The translations under genes were made by a program, and so were the position numbers. This document shows, piece by piece, positions 55,365-63,798 of a stretch of 64,000 nucleotides of DNA; the stretch's first letter is position 1; the number at the start of each line of letters is the position of its first letter. Below the pieces are notes generated by a model, which did not search any database, was not told where the DNA came from, and worked only from the letters and a program-made list of their open reading frames with translations. This stretch comes from Streptomyces hundungensis (GTDB lineage Bacteria; Actinomycetota; Actinomycetes; Streptomycetales; Streptomycetaceae). The stretch covers positions 62,001-126,000 of the forward strand of contig NZ_CP032698.1 in the NCBI RefSeq assembly GCF_003627815.1, read 5' to 3'.

Positions 55365-55542
55365 GGTCCCGGCGGCCTACGACTCCTACATGGCCAGCGG
55401 CATTCACGGCCAGCGGCTCTTCGTCTCGCCGGGCCTGGACCTCGTGGTCGTCCACTTCGGCTCACAGATCATCTCACCCGCGGTGCCGCCGGCCCCCCTG
55501 GTGCAGGCGTTCGTGCGGATCGGCGTCCACCTCAACTCGTAA
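55365..55542 (+). pseudogene. C-terminal fragment of a serine hydrolase / beta-lactamase-fold protein
   Basis: The last 60 residues of this frame, YDSYMASGIHGQRLFVSPGL, DLVVVHFGSQIISPAVPPAP, LVQAFVRIGVHL, match the C-terminal strand and HFGSQ region of class C beta-lactamase-like serine hydrolases. Everything upstream, including the catalytic SxxK and YxN motifs, is missing. It appears to be the tail of a chromosomal gene cut by transposon rearrangement. Confidence 0.6.
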
Positions 55543-55560
55543 AGCAGGCGCCGAAAACAG

Positions 55561-55595
55561 CGGAGTCCGTGACCGGGTGAAGGTCACGGACTCCG
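55561..55595. terminator. Strong hairpin, likely bidirectional terminator
   Basis: A 14-bp perfect stem (CGGAGTCCGTGACC at 55561-55574 against its complement at 55582-55595) encloses a 7-base loop. It lies between the convergent MMPL gene and the hydrolase fragment, the expected place for a shared terminator. Confidence 0.8.
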
Positions 55596-55619
55596 GTCGG
55601 CTCGGTGCCGGCCGCTCGG

Positions 55620-57899
55620 TCAGCGCGGGTCCTCCCGGAAGGCTCCGCCGACCGCGACGGGCAGACCGGGACCGTTCCCGTCGGTGTAGTCCTTCTGCGG
55701 ATCTGCCGCCAGCCGTTCACCCTCGATGTCGAGGTCGGGCAGCAGCCGGTCCAGCCACTTTGGCAGCCACCAGCCCGCCCGGCCGACCAGGGCGAGGACC
55801 GCCGGGACAAGCGTCATCCGGACCAGGAAGGCGTCGATGAAGACGCCGACGGCGAGGGCGAAGGCGATCGGCTTGAGCATGGTGCTGCCGCCGGGGACGA
55901 AGCTCGCGAACACCGCGAACATGATGAGGGCGGCGGCGGTGACCACGCGGGCGGCGTGGCGTGAGCCGGCCAGGACGGCCGCGCGGGGTGCGGCGCCGTG
56001 GACGTGTGCCTCGCGCATGCGGCTGACCATGAACACCTCGTAGTCCATGGCGAGTCCGAACAGCACCGCCATCACGAGGATGGGCAGGATGCTGACGACG
56101 GGGCCGGTCTCGGCGACGCCGAGCGCGCTCGCGAGCCAGCCCCACTGGAAGACGGCCACGACCGCGCCGAAGGTGGCGGCCACCGACAGCAGGAAGCCGA
56201 GGCTTGCCTTCAACGGCACGATCACGGAACGGAAGACGAGCAGCAACAGCAGCAGGGACAGGCCGACGACGACCAGCGCGAAGGGGATCAGAGAGCTCGC
56301 CAGCCGGTCGGAGACGTCGATGTTCACGGCTGTCGTACCGGTCACCGACACCTCGGAGCCGGTCTGCTTCTGCCAGCCGGTGGCCTCGTCGCGGATGTAC
56401 TGGACGAGGTCCTTCGTCTTCTGGTCCGAGGGTCCGGTTTTCGGCACCACCTGGATGACGGTCGCCTCGCCGTGGTCGATGACCTGCGGCTTGCCGACCG
56501 CGGCGACACCGTCGGCGGCCTTCAGGTCCTTGACGAGCGTGGCGTTGGCCGCTTGCGGGTTCCCGGCGTGGGAGGTGTCGGCGAGGACGAGCAGCGGGCC
56601 GTTGAAGCCGGGGCCGAACTTCTCGGAGACCAGGTCGTACGCCTGCCGCTGACTGCTACCCGCAGGTGCGGAACTGTTGTCGGGCAGGGCCAGTTGGAGG
56701 TCGCGGGCCGGTACGGCGACGGCCAGCAGGCCGATCAGGATGGCCAGCAGGGTCAGCAGCGGTCGGCGGATGGCGATCCGGCCCCAGCGCTCGCCCATAG
56801 TCCTGCGCGCACCGTGTCCGCCGGGCCCACGGTGTCCGCCGTGCTGCCCGCCGCCGTGGGCGTCCTGTTCGCGGCGGGCGGCGCGTGAGCCGGGCCTGGG
56901 ACGCAGCCGTTCACCGGCGAAGCCCATCAGGGCGGGCAGGAGCGTGGTGGAAATGCCGACCGCGATGAACACGGCGGCTGCACCGCCGACGCCCATGACG
57001 GTCAGGAACGGGATGCGGACGACGGCCAGCCCGCACAGCGCGATGATCACGGTCAGGCCGGCGAAGACGACCGCGCTGCCCGCGGTGGCGGTGGCCCGGG
57101 CCGCCGACTCCTCGGTGTCCATGCCGGTGGCGAGCTGGGAGCGGTGGCGGGAGAGGATGAACAGGGCGTAGTCGATGCCGACCGCGAGGCCCAGCATCGA
57201 CGCCAGCGAGGGCGCTGTGCTGGAAATGGTCAGGACGCCGGTCAGCGCCGAGAGGCCGAGCAGGGTGACGGCGACGCCGGTGATCGCCGTCAGCAGGGGC
57301 ATGCCGGCGGCGAACAACGAGCCGAAGGTGATCGTGAGCACGACGAGGGCGACGGCGACGCCCATCAGTTCCTTGGTGTGCCCGGTGCTCTTGCTGCTGC
57401 CGTAGGCGGAACCGCCGACCTCGACCGTGAGCCCGGCGTCCTGTGCGGGCCGGGTGGCCTTCTCCAGCGAGGTGAGGCTGTCGTCGTGCAGGTCGGCGCG
57501 GGTGACCTGGTAGCGGACCTGGCCGAGCGCGGCGGTGCGGTCCGGCGATATGACCTTGCTCTGCACGGGATCGGTGACGCCGACGACCTGCGGGGCTTTG
57601 TCGGCTTCCGCCATGGTGGCGCTGACCGCTCTGGCGTACTGGGGTTCGGTGATGTGGTGCCCCTTGGGGGCGACGAAGACGATCTGGGCGCTGGTCCCGG
57701 CTGCCGAGGGCAGCTCCTTCTTGAGGGTGTCCATCGCGGTTTGGGCCGGTGAGCCGGGGACCGTGAACTCGTCGTTGGTCGTGCCGCCGAACGTGATCAG
57801 GCAGGTGACGACCGCGGTCAGCACCAGCAGCCAAGCGGCGAGCACCGCCCGGCGATGCCGGAAGACGCCGCGGCCGAGCCGGTAGAGGAGGGAGGCCAT
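55620..57899 (-). CDS. MMPL-family (RND-type) transporter
   Basis: A protein of 759 residues from ATG 57899, chosen because AAGGAG lies nine bases upstream. It has the standard 12-helix, two-half layout. The first half has an N-terminal helix (RRAVLAAWLLVLTAVVTCLI), an external domain, then ELMGVAVALVVLTITFGSLF, LASMLGLAVGIDYALFILSR and HRSQLATGMDTEESAARATA. The second half repeats this with LLLVFRSVIVPLKASLGFLL, VLFGLAMDYEVFMVSRMREA, HVHGAAPRAAVLAGSRHAAR and SFVPGGSTMLKPIAFALAVG. A histidine- and glycine-rich loop links the halves (GGGQHGGHRGPGGHGARR). MMPL proteins export lipids or hydrophobic drugs using proton motive force. It is downstream of a DUF2993 gene and divergent from a TetR gene. 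Confidence 0.92.
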   Translation of the reverse strand: MASLLYRLGRGVFRHRRAVLAAWLLVLTAVVTCLITFGGTTNDEFTVPGSPAQTAMDTLKKELPSAAGTSAQIVFVAPKGHHITEPQYARAVSATMAEADKAPQVVGVTDPVQSKVISPDRTAALGQVRYQVTRADLHDDSLTSLEKATRPAQDAGLTVEVGGSAYGSSKSTGHTKELMGVAVALVVLTITFGSLFAAGMPLLTAITGVAVTLLGLSALTGVLTISSTAPSLASMLGLAVGIDYALFILSRHRSQLATGMDTEESAARATATAGSAVVFAGLTVIIALCGLAVVRIPFLTVMGVGGAAAVFIAVGISTTLLPALMGFAGERLRPRPGSRAARREQDAHGGGQHGGHRGPGGHGARRTMGERWGRIAIRRPLLTLLAILIGLLAVAVPARDLQLALPDNSSAPAGSSQRQAYDLVSEKFGPGFNGPLLVLADTSHAGNPQAANATLVKDLKAADGVAAVGKPQVIDHGEATVIQVVPKTGPSDQKTKDLVQYIRDEATGWQKQTGSEVSVTGTTAVNIDVSDRLASSLIPFALVVVGLSLLLLLLVFRSVIVPLKASLGFLLSVAATFGAVVAVFQWGWLASALGVAETGPVVSILPILVMAVLFGLAMDYEVFMVSRMREAHVHGAAPRAAVLAGSRHAARVVTAAALIMFAVFASFVPGGSTMLKPIAFALAVGVFIDAFLVRMTLVPAVLALVGRAGWWLPKWLDRLLPDLDIEGERLAADPQKDYTDGNGPGLPVAVGGAFREDPR

Positions 57900-57985
57900 G
57901 GAAACGTGCTCCTTGAGGGGGGATGTGCAGGGTTGAGCGGCACGTTCGGGGGTGAAGCCGCCTGCGGAAGCCGGGGAGGGCGGGG

Positions 57986-58630
57986 TCAGGCGTGGAACGA
58001 GGCGTGGCCGCCGCTCAGGGTGAGCCGGAGGCCGTCGTCGGTCACCTCGAGTCGGCGCGGTGCCAGCTGAAGCGGGAGGTCGGTCAGGGCGACGGTACGG
58101 CTGACCTTGCCCGTGATCTTCTCGGCCAGAGCATCGGGGAGGGGGTTGTCGGCGAACGTGGGCCGACCGGGCGTGACGCGGATCGTCCGGCCGTCCAGGA
58201 GGGGGGCGACGGGAACAGCCAGGGCGCCGGCCCGGCCGACACGGACGACCAGCCGCCCGTGCGCGAGATCGGGGACCACCTCGGTGTTCAGCCGGCTCGC
58301 GTCGGTGGCGGCCAGGGACGTGGCACTGATGTCGACGGTCACGCGGGACGAACCGACCGTGCCGCCGCTGCCGCCCTTCCCGCTCCGGCGCACCTGGCGC
58401 AGGTGGGCGTCGATGTCGAGACCGGTCATGCGACGTGCGGACACCCCGTTCGCCGTCAGCTCGACGTCCGGGAGGTTGCCCCGCGCCAGCTGCCACAGCG
58501 CGGGCGTGGCACCCAGCCCGACGTCCGGGGTGGTGCCGAGACGCTTGCCGGTCACGGTCGCGATCCGGTGCCGGGCCACCGCTTCCGCCGTACCGGCGAG
58601 GGCGGTCAGGGCGATGACGGCGGTCAGCAC
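57986..58630 (-). CDS. DUF2993 (LmeA-like) exported protein
   Basis: About 214 residues from GTG 58630; the frame is open a little further up to a stop near 58690, so the start could be earlier. An N-terminal hydrophobic segment (LTAVIALTALAGTAEAVARH) anchors or exports it. The body shows the DUF2993 pattern: LGATPALWQLARGNLPDVEL, TANGVSARRMTGLDIDAHLR, VTVDISATSLAATDASRL, then VPVAPLLDGRTIRVTPGRP. Members bind lipids at the mycobacterial envelope (LmeA). It is 86 bp upstream of the MMPL gene and probably co-transcribed. Confidence 0.78.
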   Translation of the reverse strand: MLTAVIALTALAGTAEAVARHRIATVTGKRLGTTPDVGLGATPALWQLARGNLPDVELTANGVSARRMTGLDIDAHLRQVRRSGKGGSGGTVGSSRVTVDISATSLAATDASRLNTEVVPDLAHGRLVVRVGRAGALAVPVAPLLDGRTIRVTPGRPTFADNPLPDALAEKITGKVSRTVALTDLPLQLAPRRLEVTDDGLRLTLSGGHASFHA

Positions 58631-58682
58631 GAGCGCCGTACGCCGTCGCGGGCGCAGCCTGGGGAACAGCCCGACCAGAAAT

Positions 58683-58723
58683 TGTCATGACTGACACGAT
58701 ACACAAACTGTCATGACTGACAC
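58683..58723. promoter_or_regulatory. Two operator-like repeats in the divergent tetR promoter region
   Basis: TGTCATGACTGACAC occurs twice in direct orientation (58683-58697 and 58709-58723), 26 bp apart. Each copy contains the inverted arms TGTCA and TGACA around TGAC, as expected for a TetR-family operator. They lie between the DUF2993-MMPL genes and the tetR gene and probably bind its product, repressing both directions. Confidence 0.78.
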
Positions 58724-58755
58724 TTTTCATGAGCACGACATCCGGGCTCGGGTGA

Positions 58756-59457
58756 ATGGCGTGTCAGGATGAACGGGTGGTGGAGAACTGGGCCGTGCAG
58801 GACGCGCGCGACGTGCAGGACGCACGGGACAAGCAGGAGATGGGTCGGCGGGACCGGAAGAAGGCGGCCACCCGCCGGGACCTGCTCCGTTCGGCCGCCC
58901 GGATGTTCGCGGAGCGCGGCTACCAGGAGACGACGGTCAAGGACATCGCCGCCGCGGCCGGTGTGACCGAACGCACCTTCTTCCGGTACTTCCCGTCGAA
59001 GGAGGATCTGGTCTTCGCCGAGATCCTGGACTTCGTACCGCCGCTCAAGGAGGAGATCGCCCGCCGCCCGGCGGACGAGCCCCCGTACGCGGCCGTGCTG
59101 GGCGGCCTGCTGGCCGCAGCCGAGCGCCTCGACGGCGGCCTCGGCATCCTCTTCGTCGGCGTGCCGCCCCGCGCCATGTCCACCGGTCCGCGGCGAGGCG
59201 GTGTGCTCGCCGGCTTCGAGGACGGCATTGCCGAGGCCCTCGCCGGCCGCCTCGCGCGCCGGTCACCGGACGAGCCAGCCCGCTCGCGCGCCCTGCGCGC
59301 CTCCGTCCTCGCCCGCGCCTCGGTCGCCGCCGTGCGCGGCGCCCTGATTGCCTTCACGACCCGCGAAGACGGGCCGACCGATCCGCCTCCCTCGGTCGAG
59401 GACTTCGCGGGGCTGCTGCACGAGGCGTTCGCAGTCCTGAGCAGCGGCGGGGAGTGA
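58756..59457 (+). CDS. TetR-family transcriptional regulator
   Basis: Up to 233 residues; ATG 58756 gives the longest form, and ATG 58841 (MGRRDRKKAATRRDLL) would remove a charged N-terminal extension (VQDARDVQDARDKQEMG). The DNA-binding domain is RRDLLRSAARMFAERGYQET, TVKDIAAAAGVTERTFFRYF, PSKEDLVFAEI. The ligand domain is helical, with LASRL-type ends and a proline-rich tail (EDGPTDPPPSVEDFAGLLHE). Its gene is divergent from the DUF2993-MMPL pair over two operator repeats, the classic layout for control of an exporter. Confidence 0.9.
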   Translation: MACQDERVVENWAVQDARDVQDARDKQEMGRRDRKKAATRRDLLRSAARMFAERGYQETTVKDIAAAAGVTERTFFRYFPSKEDLVFAEILDFVPPLKEEIARRPADEPPYAAVLGGLLAAAERLDGGLGILFVGVPPRAMSTGPRRGGVLAGFEDGIAEALAGRLARRSPDEPARSRALRASVLARASVAAVRGALIAFTTREDGPTDPPPSVEDFAGLLHEAFAVLSSGGE

Positions 59458-59589
59458 CGCACACCGAAAAGGTGTCAGCCCTGTCACATCCGTCACGTGT
59501 GTCACCTGTCGTTCATCCCCGGGTAGGGCGCGCGCGTGACCATCGGTGCGTTCAAGATCCGCTGGTTCTACGACGGAAGGCACCGACCC

Positions 59590-60378
59590 ATGGAACGACG
59601 CGACTTCGCAGCCGCCCTGGCAGCGGCTCTGGCAGCCCCCGCCGTCCTCGGCACGTCCCCTGCCCAGGCTGCCGAACGACCGGAAGCGGGCGCCGGGGCC
59701 GGTGCCGGACTCACCGAGCACATGCGGGCGGTGCTGGCGCGGGAGAGCGACGACCGGGACACGGCCCGGGCGCTGGCACCGCACCTGTACGACGTCGGCT
59801 TCGTCTGGCATCCGGAGACGGCGGAGCTGGACCGCCTCGACTTCATCGTGGCCTACTCCTTCGGCAACCGGCTGGCGACGTCCGGCGACCCGGCGAAGAC
59901 CCTCCCCGAACCCGGCCCGGTGAACGAGGAGTTGGCGGACACCATCGCGCGCCTACGCAAGCAGCGAAAGGTCCCCGTCTACGCGCAGTGGGAGATCGCC
60001 CGCTTCCTTCAGTCCAAGTACCGGATGGACGACGTGACCTCGATCGAACCCGTCATCGCGCAGGACGGCACGATCACCTACCTCAGTACCGACGGGGTGG
60101 CCCAGCAGGTCCTGCAATACCGGAAGAAGGCACCCGGTGGTATCGGCACAGCCTGTGTCGTCGGCTTCCGCGACCACCACAAGCGGTGTGTGCAGACCAC
60201 CCGGGACCGCGGGATGACGGCGTACGCGCCGCGCGGGTTCGCCATGCCGTACACCTACGACCCGCAATCCGGCCAGGCTTGGACACGGCGTCGGGATCTG
60301 TACCTGGTGCACGACATGTCCGCACAGTGGCAGGTGGTCCGCGCGAAGCTGATCGCACAGGCGTACTCCAACAGCTGA
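59590..60378 (+). CDS. Tat-exported protein of unknown function, weakly YdcF/DUF218-like
   Basis: 262 residues from ATG 59590 (GGAAGG upstream); a start at 59536 is possible but spoils the signal. The N-terminus MERRDFAAALAAALAAPAVL, GTSPAQA is a twin-arginine-type signal with an AQA cleavage box. The mature part reads APHLYDVGFVWHPETAELDR, LDFIVAYSFGNRLATSGDP, RKQRKVPVYAQWEIARFLQS, then GTACVVGFRDHHKRCVQTTR and MPYTYDPQSGQAWTRRRDLY. The spacing of these elements faintly recalls DUF218/YdcF proteins, but I am not certain. It sits after tetR with its own gap. Confidence 0.6.
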   Translation: MERRDFAAALAAALAAPAVLGTSPAQAAERPEAGAGAGAGLTEHMRAVLARESDDRDTARALAPHLYDVGFVWHPETAELDRLDFIVAYSFGNRLATSGDPAKTLPEPGPVNEELADTIARLRKQRKVPVYAQWEIARFLQSKYRMDDVTSIEPVIAQDGTITYLSTDGVAQQVLQYRKKAPGGIGTACVVGFRDHHKRCVQTTRDRGMTAYAPRGFAMPYTYDPQSGQAWTRRRDLYLVHDMSAQWQVVRAKLIAQAYSNS

Positions 60379-60845
60379 GTCCCGGACCACCTGGGAACGA
60401 TCAACAGGCCGGTGGCTGCCCCGTTGTCGTCCCGAATCAACCGCACGGCGGATTGCTGTGGCCCGGCGCAGTTCGCCGGGCATCCGCTCCCGCCTGGCTT
60501 CCTGGCAGTCCTTTCGCCGCCGTTCGACATCCGTTCGAGCAGCTGCCGCTGTGCCACCGGGGCTCACGTGACCGATCTCGATTCCCGCCCCCTTCGTCCA
60601 CTCCGTAGCCCGGCGGGTTGCGCGCCGGGCTGCGCAACCGGCACATGACGATGATCTCGATCGGCGGGGTGTCCGGCCTCGGCGACACGGCAACGACGCC
60701 TTCATAGCACCCGCAGTGGGGCACGGGCCCCTGTCAACGCGCGCCGTCATGTCTGGCCTGGCACGATGCTTCTCATGCAGCCGGTGCCGGCCCCTTGCCC
60801 CGCCGACCTCATCCCCGACGCGACGGGCATGGAGGCATTTACAGC
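60379..60845. other. Gap with a hairpin, no clear gene
   Basis: This stretch of 467 bp lies between the Tat-exported protein gene and the IS3 element. A short leftward frame (QQSAVRLIRDDNGAATGLLI) has some coding character but no start or family. A perfect 8-bp stem (GGTTGCGC at 60616-60623 and its complement at 60632-60639) could be a terminator. Confidence 0.4.
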
Positions 60846-60886
60846 CTGAGCTGCCCCGAGTTTCGTAGAGTCCGCTCTTGATCGGT

Positions 60887-61788
60887 TCAGGCGGACTGCG
60901 GGGTTTGCTCCTGGCTGCGCCAGAAGGCTTCCTCGTACTCGGCGGGCGGCACGTAGTCGAGCGCGTAGTGCAGGCGTTCTTCGTTGTACCAGGTGATCCA
61001 CTGGAAGATCGCCCGCTCGGCCTGGTCGACGTCTTTCCAGGGACCCTGCATCTCGATCAGCTCGGCCCTGAAGGTCCCGTTCAGCGCCTCTGCCATCGCG
61101 TTGTCATACGAGTCCGCGACGGAGCCGACCGAGGCGGCAGCGCCGATGTCGGCGCGCCGGTCGGTATACCGAACTGACACGTATTGCGACCCGCGGTCGC
61201 TGTGGTGTACCAGTCCGGAGTCCTTCTTGATCCGACGCCGCCAGAGCGTCATCTCCAGTGCATCCAGCGGGAGTTCGGCCGCATGTGGTTCGCGACCTGC
61301 CATCCGACGATCATCCGCGAGAACACGTCCAGGACGAACGCGACGTGGACCCAGCCCGACCAGGTCCGCACGTAGGTCATGTCCGCGACCCACAGCTGGT
61401 CGGGCCGCTCGGCGGTGAAGTCGCGGTCGACCAGGTCCGGTGGCCTCGGCGCGGCCGGGTCCGGGATCGTCATGCGGCGTCGCCGGCCGCGGATGACGCC
61501 CTCGATGCCGAGCTCGGCCATCAGCCGCTCGACCGTGCACCGGGCGACCCCGACGCCCTTGCGCTGGAGCGCGCGGGTGATCCGCCGGGCGCCGCAGGTC
61601 GCCCCGGACTCGTCGTGGACCTGGGCGATCAGCGGCATGAGCTGCTCGTCGCGGAGCCCGCGGGCCGGCTTCGGCCGCTTCTTGCGGGCGAAGTACGTCG
61701 ACAGCGACAACTCCAGCACCCGGCAGACGGGATCGGCCCCGAGGCCCCTCTCGCGCAGGGGGTCGATCACCTGCTCGGCCTCGTCCGG
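60887..61788 (-). CDS. IS3-family transposase OrfB, frame broken near 61280
   Basis: The first part reads DPLRERGLGADPVCRVLELS, ARGLRDEQLMPLIAQVHDES, GARRITRALQRKGVGVARCT, WVADMTYVRTWSGWVHVAFV, LDVFSRMIVGWQVANHMRPN. The rest is in another frame: AELPLDALEMTLWRRRIKKD, SGLVHHSDRGSQYVSVRYTD, YDNAMAEALNGTFRAELIEM, to the end. One missing base near 61276-61283 explains the break, since HMR followed by an ELPLDALEM-type block is the family pattern. Either this copy is inactive or a base was lost in sequencing. Its start is the usual -1 frameshift from orfA. Confidence 0.8.
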
Positions 61789-62078
61789 GGACGGTCGATC
61801 TCCTGGGCAAAAAACACCGAGGCGGCTTTCAGGATCTCATTCGCCCGCCGCAACTCCGCTACTTCTCCGCGGAGTTGCTTGAGCTCGTCCAGCTCGGCGG
61901 TGGTGAGCCGGTCGTCGCGCTCGCCGCGGTCAGCCTCGGCCTGGCGGACCCAGCCACGCAGGGCCTCCTTGTGGATGCCCAGATCCTTCGCGACGTGGGC
62001 GATGGGGCGGCCGGTGGTGCGGACCTCGCGGATCGCGCGCTCGCGGAGCTCGTCAGGGTATTTGCGAGGTGCTGCCAT
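61767..62078 (-). CDS. IS3-family OrfA
   Basis: 103 residues from ATG 62078 with GGAGATCC upstream; an in-frame extension upstream lies in the terminal repeat and is unlikely to be used. It reads MAAPRKYPDELRERAIREVR, TTGRPIAHVAKDLGIHKEAL, RGWVRQAEADRGERDDRLTT, then a coiled-coil tail (LDELKQLRGEVAELRRANEI). Typical IS3 OrfA with helix-turn-helix and leucine zipper. Confidence 0.88.
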   Translation of the reverse strand: MAAPRKYPDELRERAIREVRTTGRPIAHVAKDLGIHKEALRGWVRQAEADRGERDDRLTTAELDELKQLRGEVAELRRANEILKAASVFFAQEIDRPRTRPSR

Positions 62079-62151
62079 GGTGCTGGTGGATCTCCTTCGC
62101 CAGGACCGTAACCCTGGCATCAGGGACTCCACAAATCTCAGCACAGCTCAG

Positions 62152-63588
62152 CTATGCCGGATCAGACGTGTGGTGGGGGTCGTCGTACAGTGGCCCGGCG
62201 AAGGTGCGCAGCGCGCTGTGCAGGCGCTCGGCCGGCACGAAGGGGACGTGGTCGGCGCAGTACACCCGATAGCTGCCGTCGTCCTGTTTTTTGATGTCGT
62301 GCTTGGTCAGCCATGCGGGGCTGGGTTCGCTGCCCTTTTTGAACCAGACCCGGACGTCCGTGTGCGGTTCCGACGCGTGGGTCGAGCTGCCGAGCCCGAT
62401 GCGGTCAACCGCACGCCATCCGATGGTGAAGGACTGTTTCTTCCCCGAGTCGTGGCGCGTCACCGAGAATCCGTCGGGGCTCACGACGACGATGTCGGAC
62501 TGAAATCTTCGCCCCTCGTACACGGCTTTCAGCAGCATGATGCCTGCCGCGACGACGTACGCGATGGAACCGGCCAGGATGTGGCTGCCGAACGGGTCAT
62601 CGAACTTGAACAGGGCCGGTCCCTTGTCCGAGACCCCGACCCCCACAGCTATCAGTAGCCCCGTTCCGAGGCTTGGCAAGATGCGCCGCTGCACCCACTG
62701 GGCGATCATTTTCTCCTGCCCGATGGTGAGTGTGGTCTGCGCCTGTCTCGCGTCGGCTTTGTGCTGCTGCGGCTCCTTCAGGACGGCCGGGGCAGCGGAC
62801 AGGAGGGCGAGCGCCTCGGCGGGTGTCGGCCGACGGGCGGGCTCACGCTGCAGCAGAGCAGCGAGAAGGGGCGCAAGACGATCGGCGCGCTGTGCGATCC
62901 GCGGCGTCTCCTCCAGAGCCGCGAACGGGTTCTCCCTGGGGAACGGCAGCCCGCCCTCGACAGCCTCGTACAGCGTCACGCCGAGCGAGTACAGATCCGA
63001 CGGGCCGCTCGCCGGGGCGCCCTGCCACCGCTCGGGGGCGGTGTATCCGGGCGTTCCGATGACGAGGTTGGTCGCGGTCAACCGTGTGTCAGTGTGGTCC
63101 ACCGCGATGCCGAAGTCCGTGAGCAGGACGTCACCGTGGGGTGTGAGCATGACGTTCGCGGGCTTCACATCACGGTGGATAATGCCCGCAGCGTGCGCGA
63201 ACTGCAGGGCCCGCAGAAGGGCCTGTGCGATGGCGCTTGCCCTGGCCTCGCTGAGCGGACCGTTCGCCTTGATCTCGTCGGCGAGGGAGTGCCCCTCCAC
63301 CAACTGCATGACGATCCAGGGCGCGCCGTTGACCTCGACGACGTCGTGCACGGTGACGATGTTGGGATGGTCGCGCAGCTTGGCGGCATGACGGGCTTCC
63401 CGTGCGGCCCGCACGAGAAGCTCTCCCCGTTGCTCCGGCAGCACGTGCCCGAGCCGGACCTCTTTGACCGCCACCTGCACGCCGAGCACCATGTCCTCGG
63501 CAGACCACACCTGGCCGAACCCGCCAGACCCTAAATGCCGACTCAACTTGTACCGGCCGTGGACTAGTTGCCCGACTACTGCGTCCAT
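62152..63588 (-). CDS. Serine/threonine protein kinase with membrane-anchored C-terminal domain
   Basis: 478 residues from ATG 63588, chosen for the GGGGGAG site upstream. The kinase domain covers about residues 10-270: glycine loop GSGGFGQV (20-27), lysine in VAVKEV (K42), catalytic loop GIIHRDVKPANVM (D140), DFG at 158-160 and APERW. After a linker (KADARQAQTTLTIGQEKMIA) two hydrophobic segments follow: LPSLGTGLLIAVGVGVS and HILAGSIAYVVAAGIMLLKA. The C-terminal beta-rich domain resembles PH-type folds (VVVSPDGFSVTRHDSGKKQS, FTIGWRAVDRIGLGSS). An IS3 element abuts the stop codon, so the original C-terminus may have been longer. Confidence 0.88.
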   Translation of the reverse strand: MDAVVGQLVHGRYKLSRHLGSGGFGQVWSAEDMVLGVQVAVKEVRLGHVLPEQRGELLVRAAREARHAAKLRDHPNIVTVHDVVEVNGAPWIVMQLVEGHSLADEIKANGPLSEARASAIAQALLRALQFAHAAGIIHRDVKPANVMLTPHGDVLLTDFGIAVDHTDTRLTATNLVIGTPGYTAPERWQGAPASGPSDLYSLGVTLYEAVEGGLPFPRENPFAALEETPRIAQRADRLAPLLAALLQREPARRPTPAEALALLSAAPAVLKEPQQHKADARQAQTTLTIGQEKMIAQWVQRRILPSLGTGLLIAVGVGVSDKGPALFKFDDPFGSHILAGSIAYVVAAGIMLLKAVYEGRRFQSDIVVVSPDGFSVTRHDSGKKQSFTIGWRAVDRIGLGSSTHASEPHTDVRVWFKKGSEPSPAWLTKHDIKKQDDGSYRVYCADHVPFVPAERLHSALRTFAGPLYDDPHHTSDPA

Positions 63589-63798
63589 CCCCCGCTCCCC
63601 CTCCGCGCACGCGCACCCGATGCAGCTGTCGCCGGCCCATCGTGGACCGACTAGGGGATGGTGTACCCGCAATCAGCGGTTGCCAGAGGTCTGGCTGGCT
63701 ACTCACAAGACGTCGAAGAGTCTGTACGCCGCCCCTGGTAGTCGACGTCAAACGCCACCGCGTGCGGTCGCACGCGAGCAGCGGGTTGCCGGTGGTGG

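Larger units (their letters stand above)
60846..62151 (-). mobile_element. IS3-family element (B), about 1.3 kb
   Basis: Imperfect terminal inverted repeats start CTGAGCTGCCCCGAG at 60846 and match the inverted sequence ending CTCAGCACAGCTCAG at 62151; both continue into a shared GAGTCC. The element carries orfA and orfB leftward. Its right end directly touches the stop codon of the serine/threonine kinase gene. No clear target duplication was seen. Confidence 0.75.

Noticed and set aside
57900..58736. A 5' extension of the MMPL protein to about 1038 residues
   Set aside because: The extension is Arg/Gly-rich, overlaps the DUF2993 gene on the same strand, and a strong ribosome site precedes ATG 57899.
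59454..60608. A long forward frame overlapping the Tat-exported protein
   Set aside because: Arg/Pro/Gly-rich shadow; the other frame has a signal peptide, a ribosome site and better codon bias.
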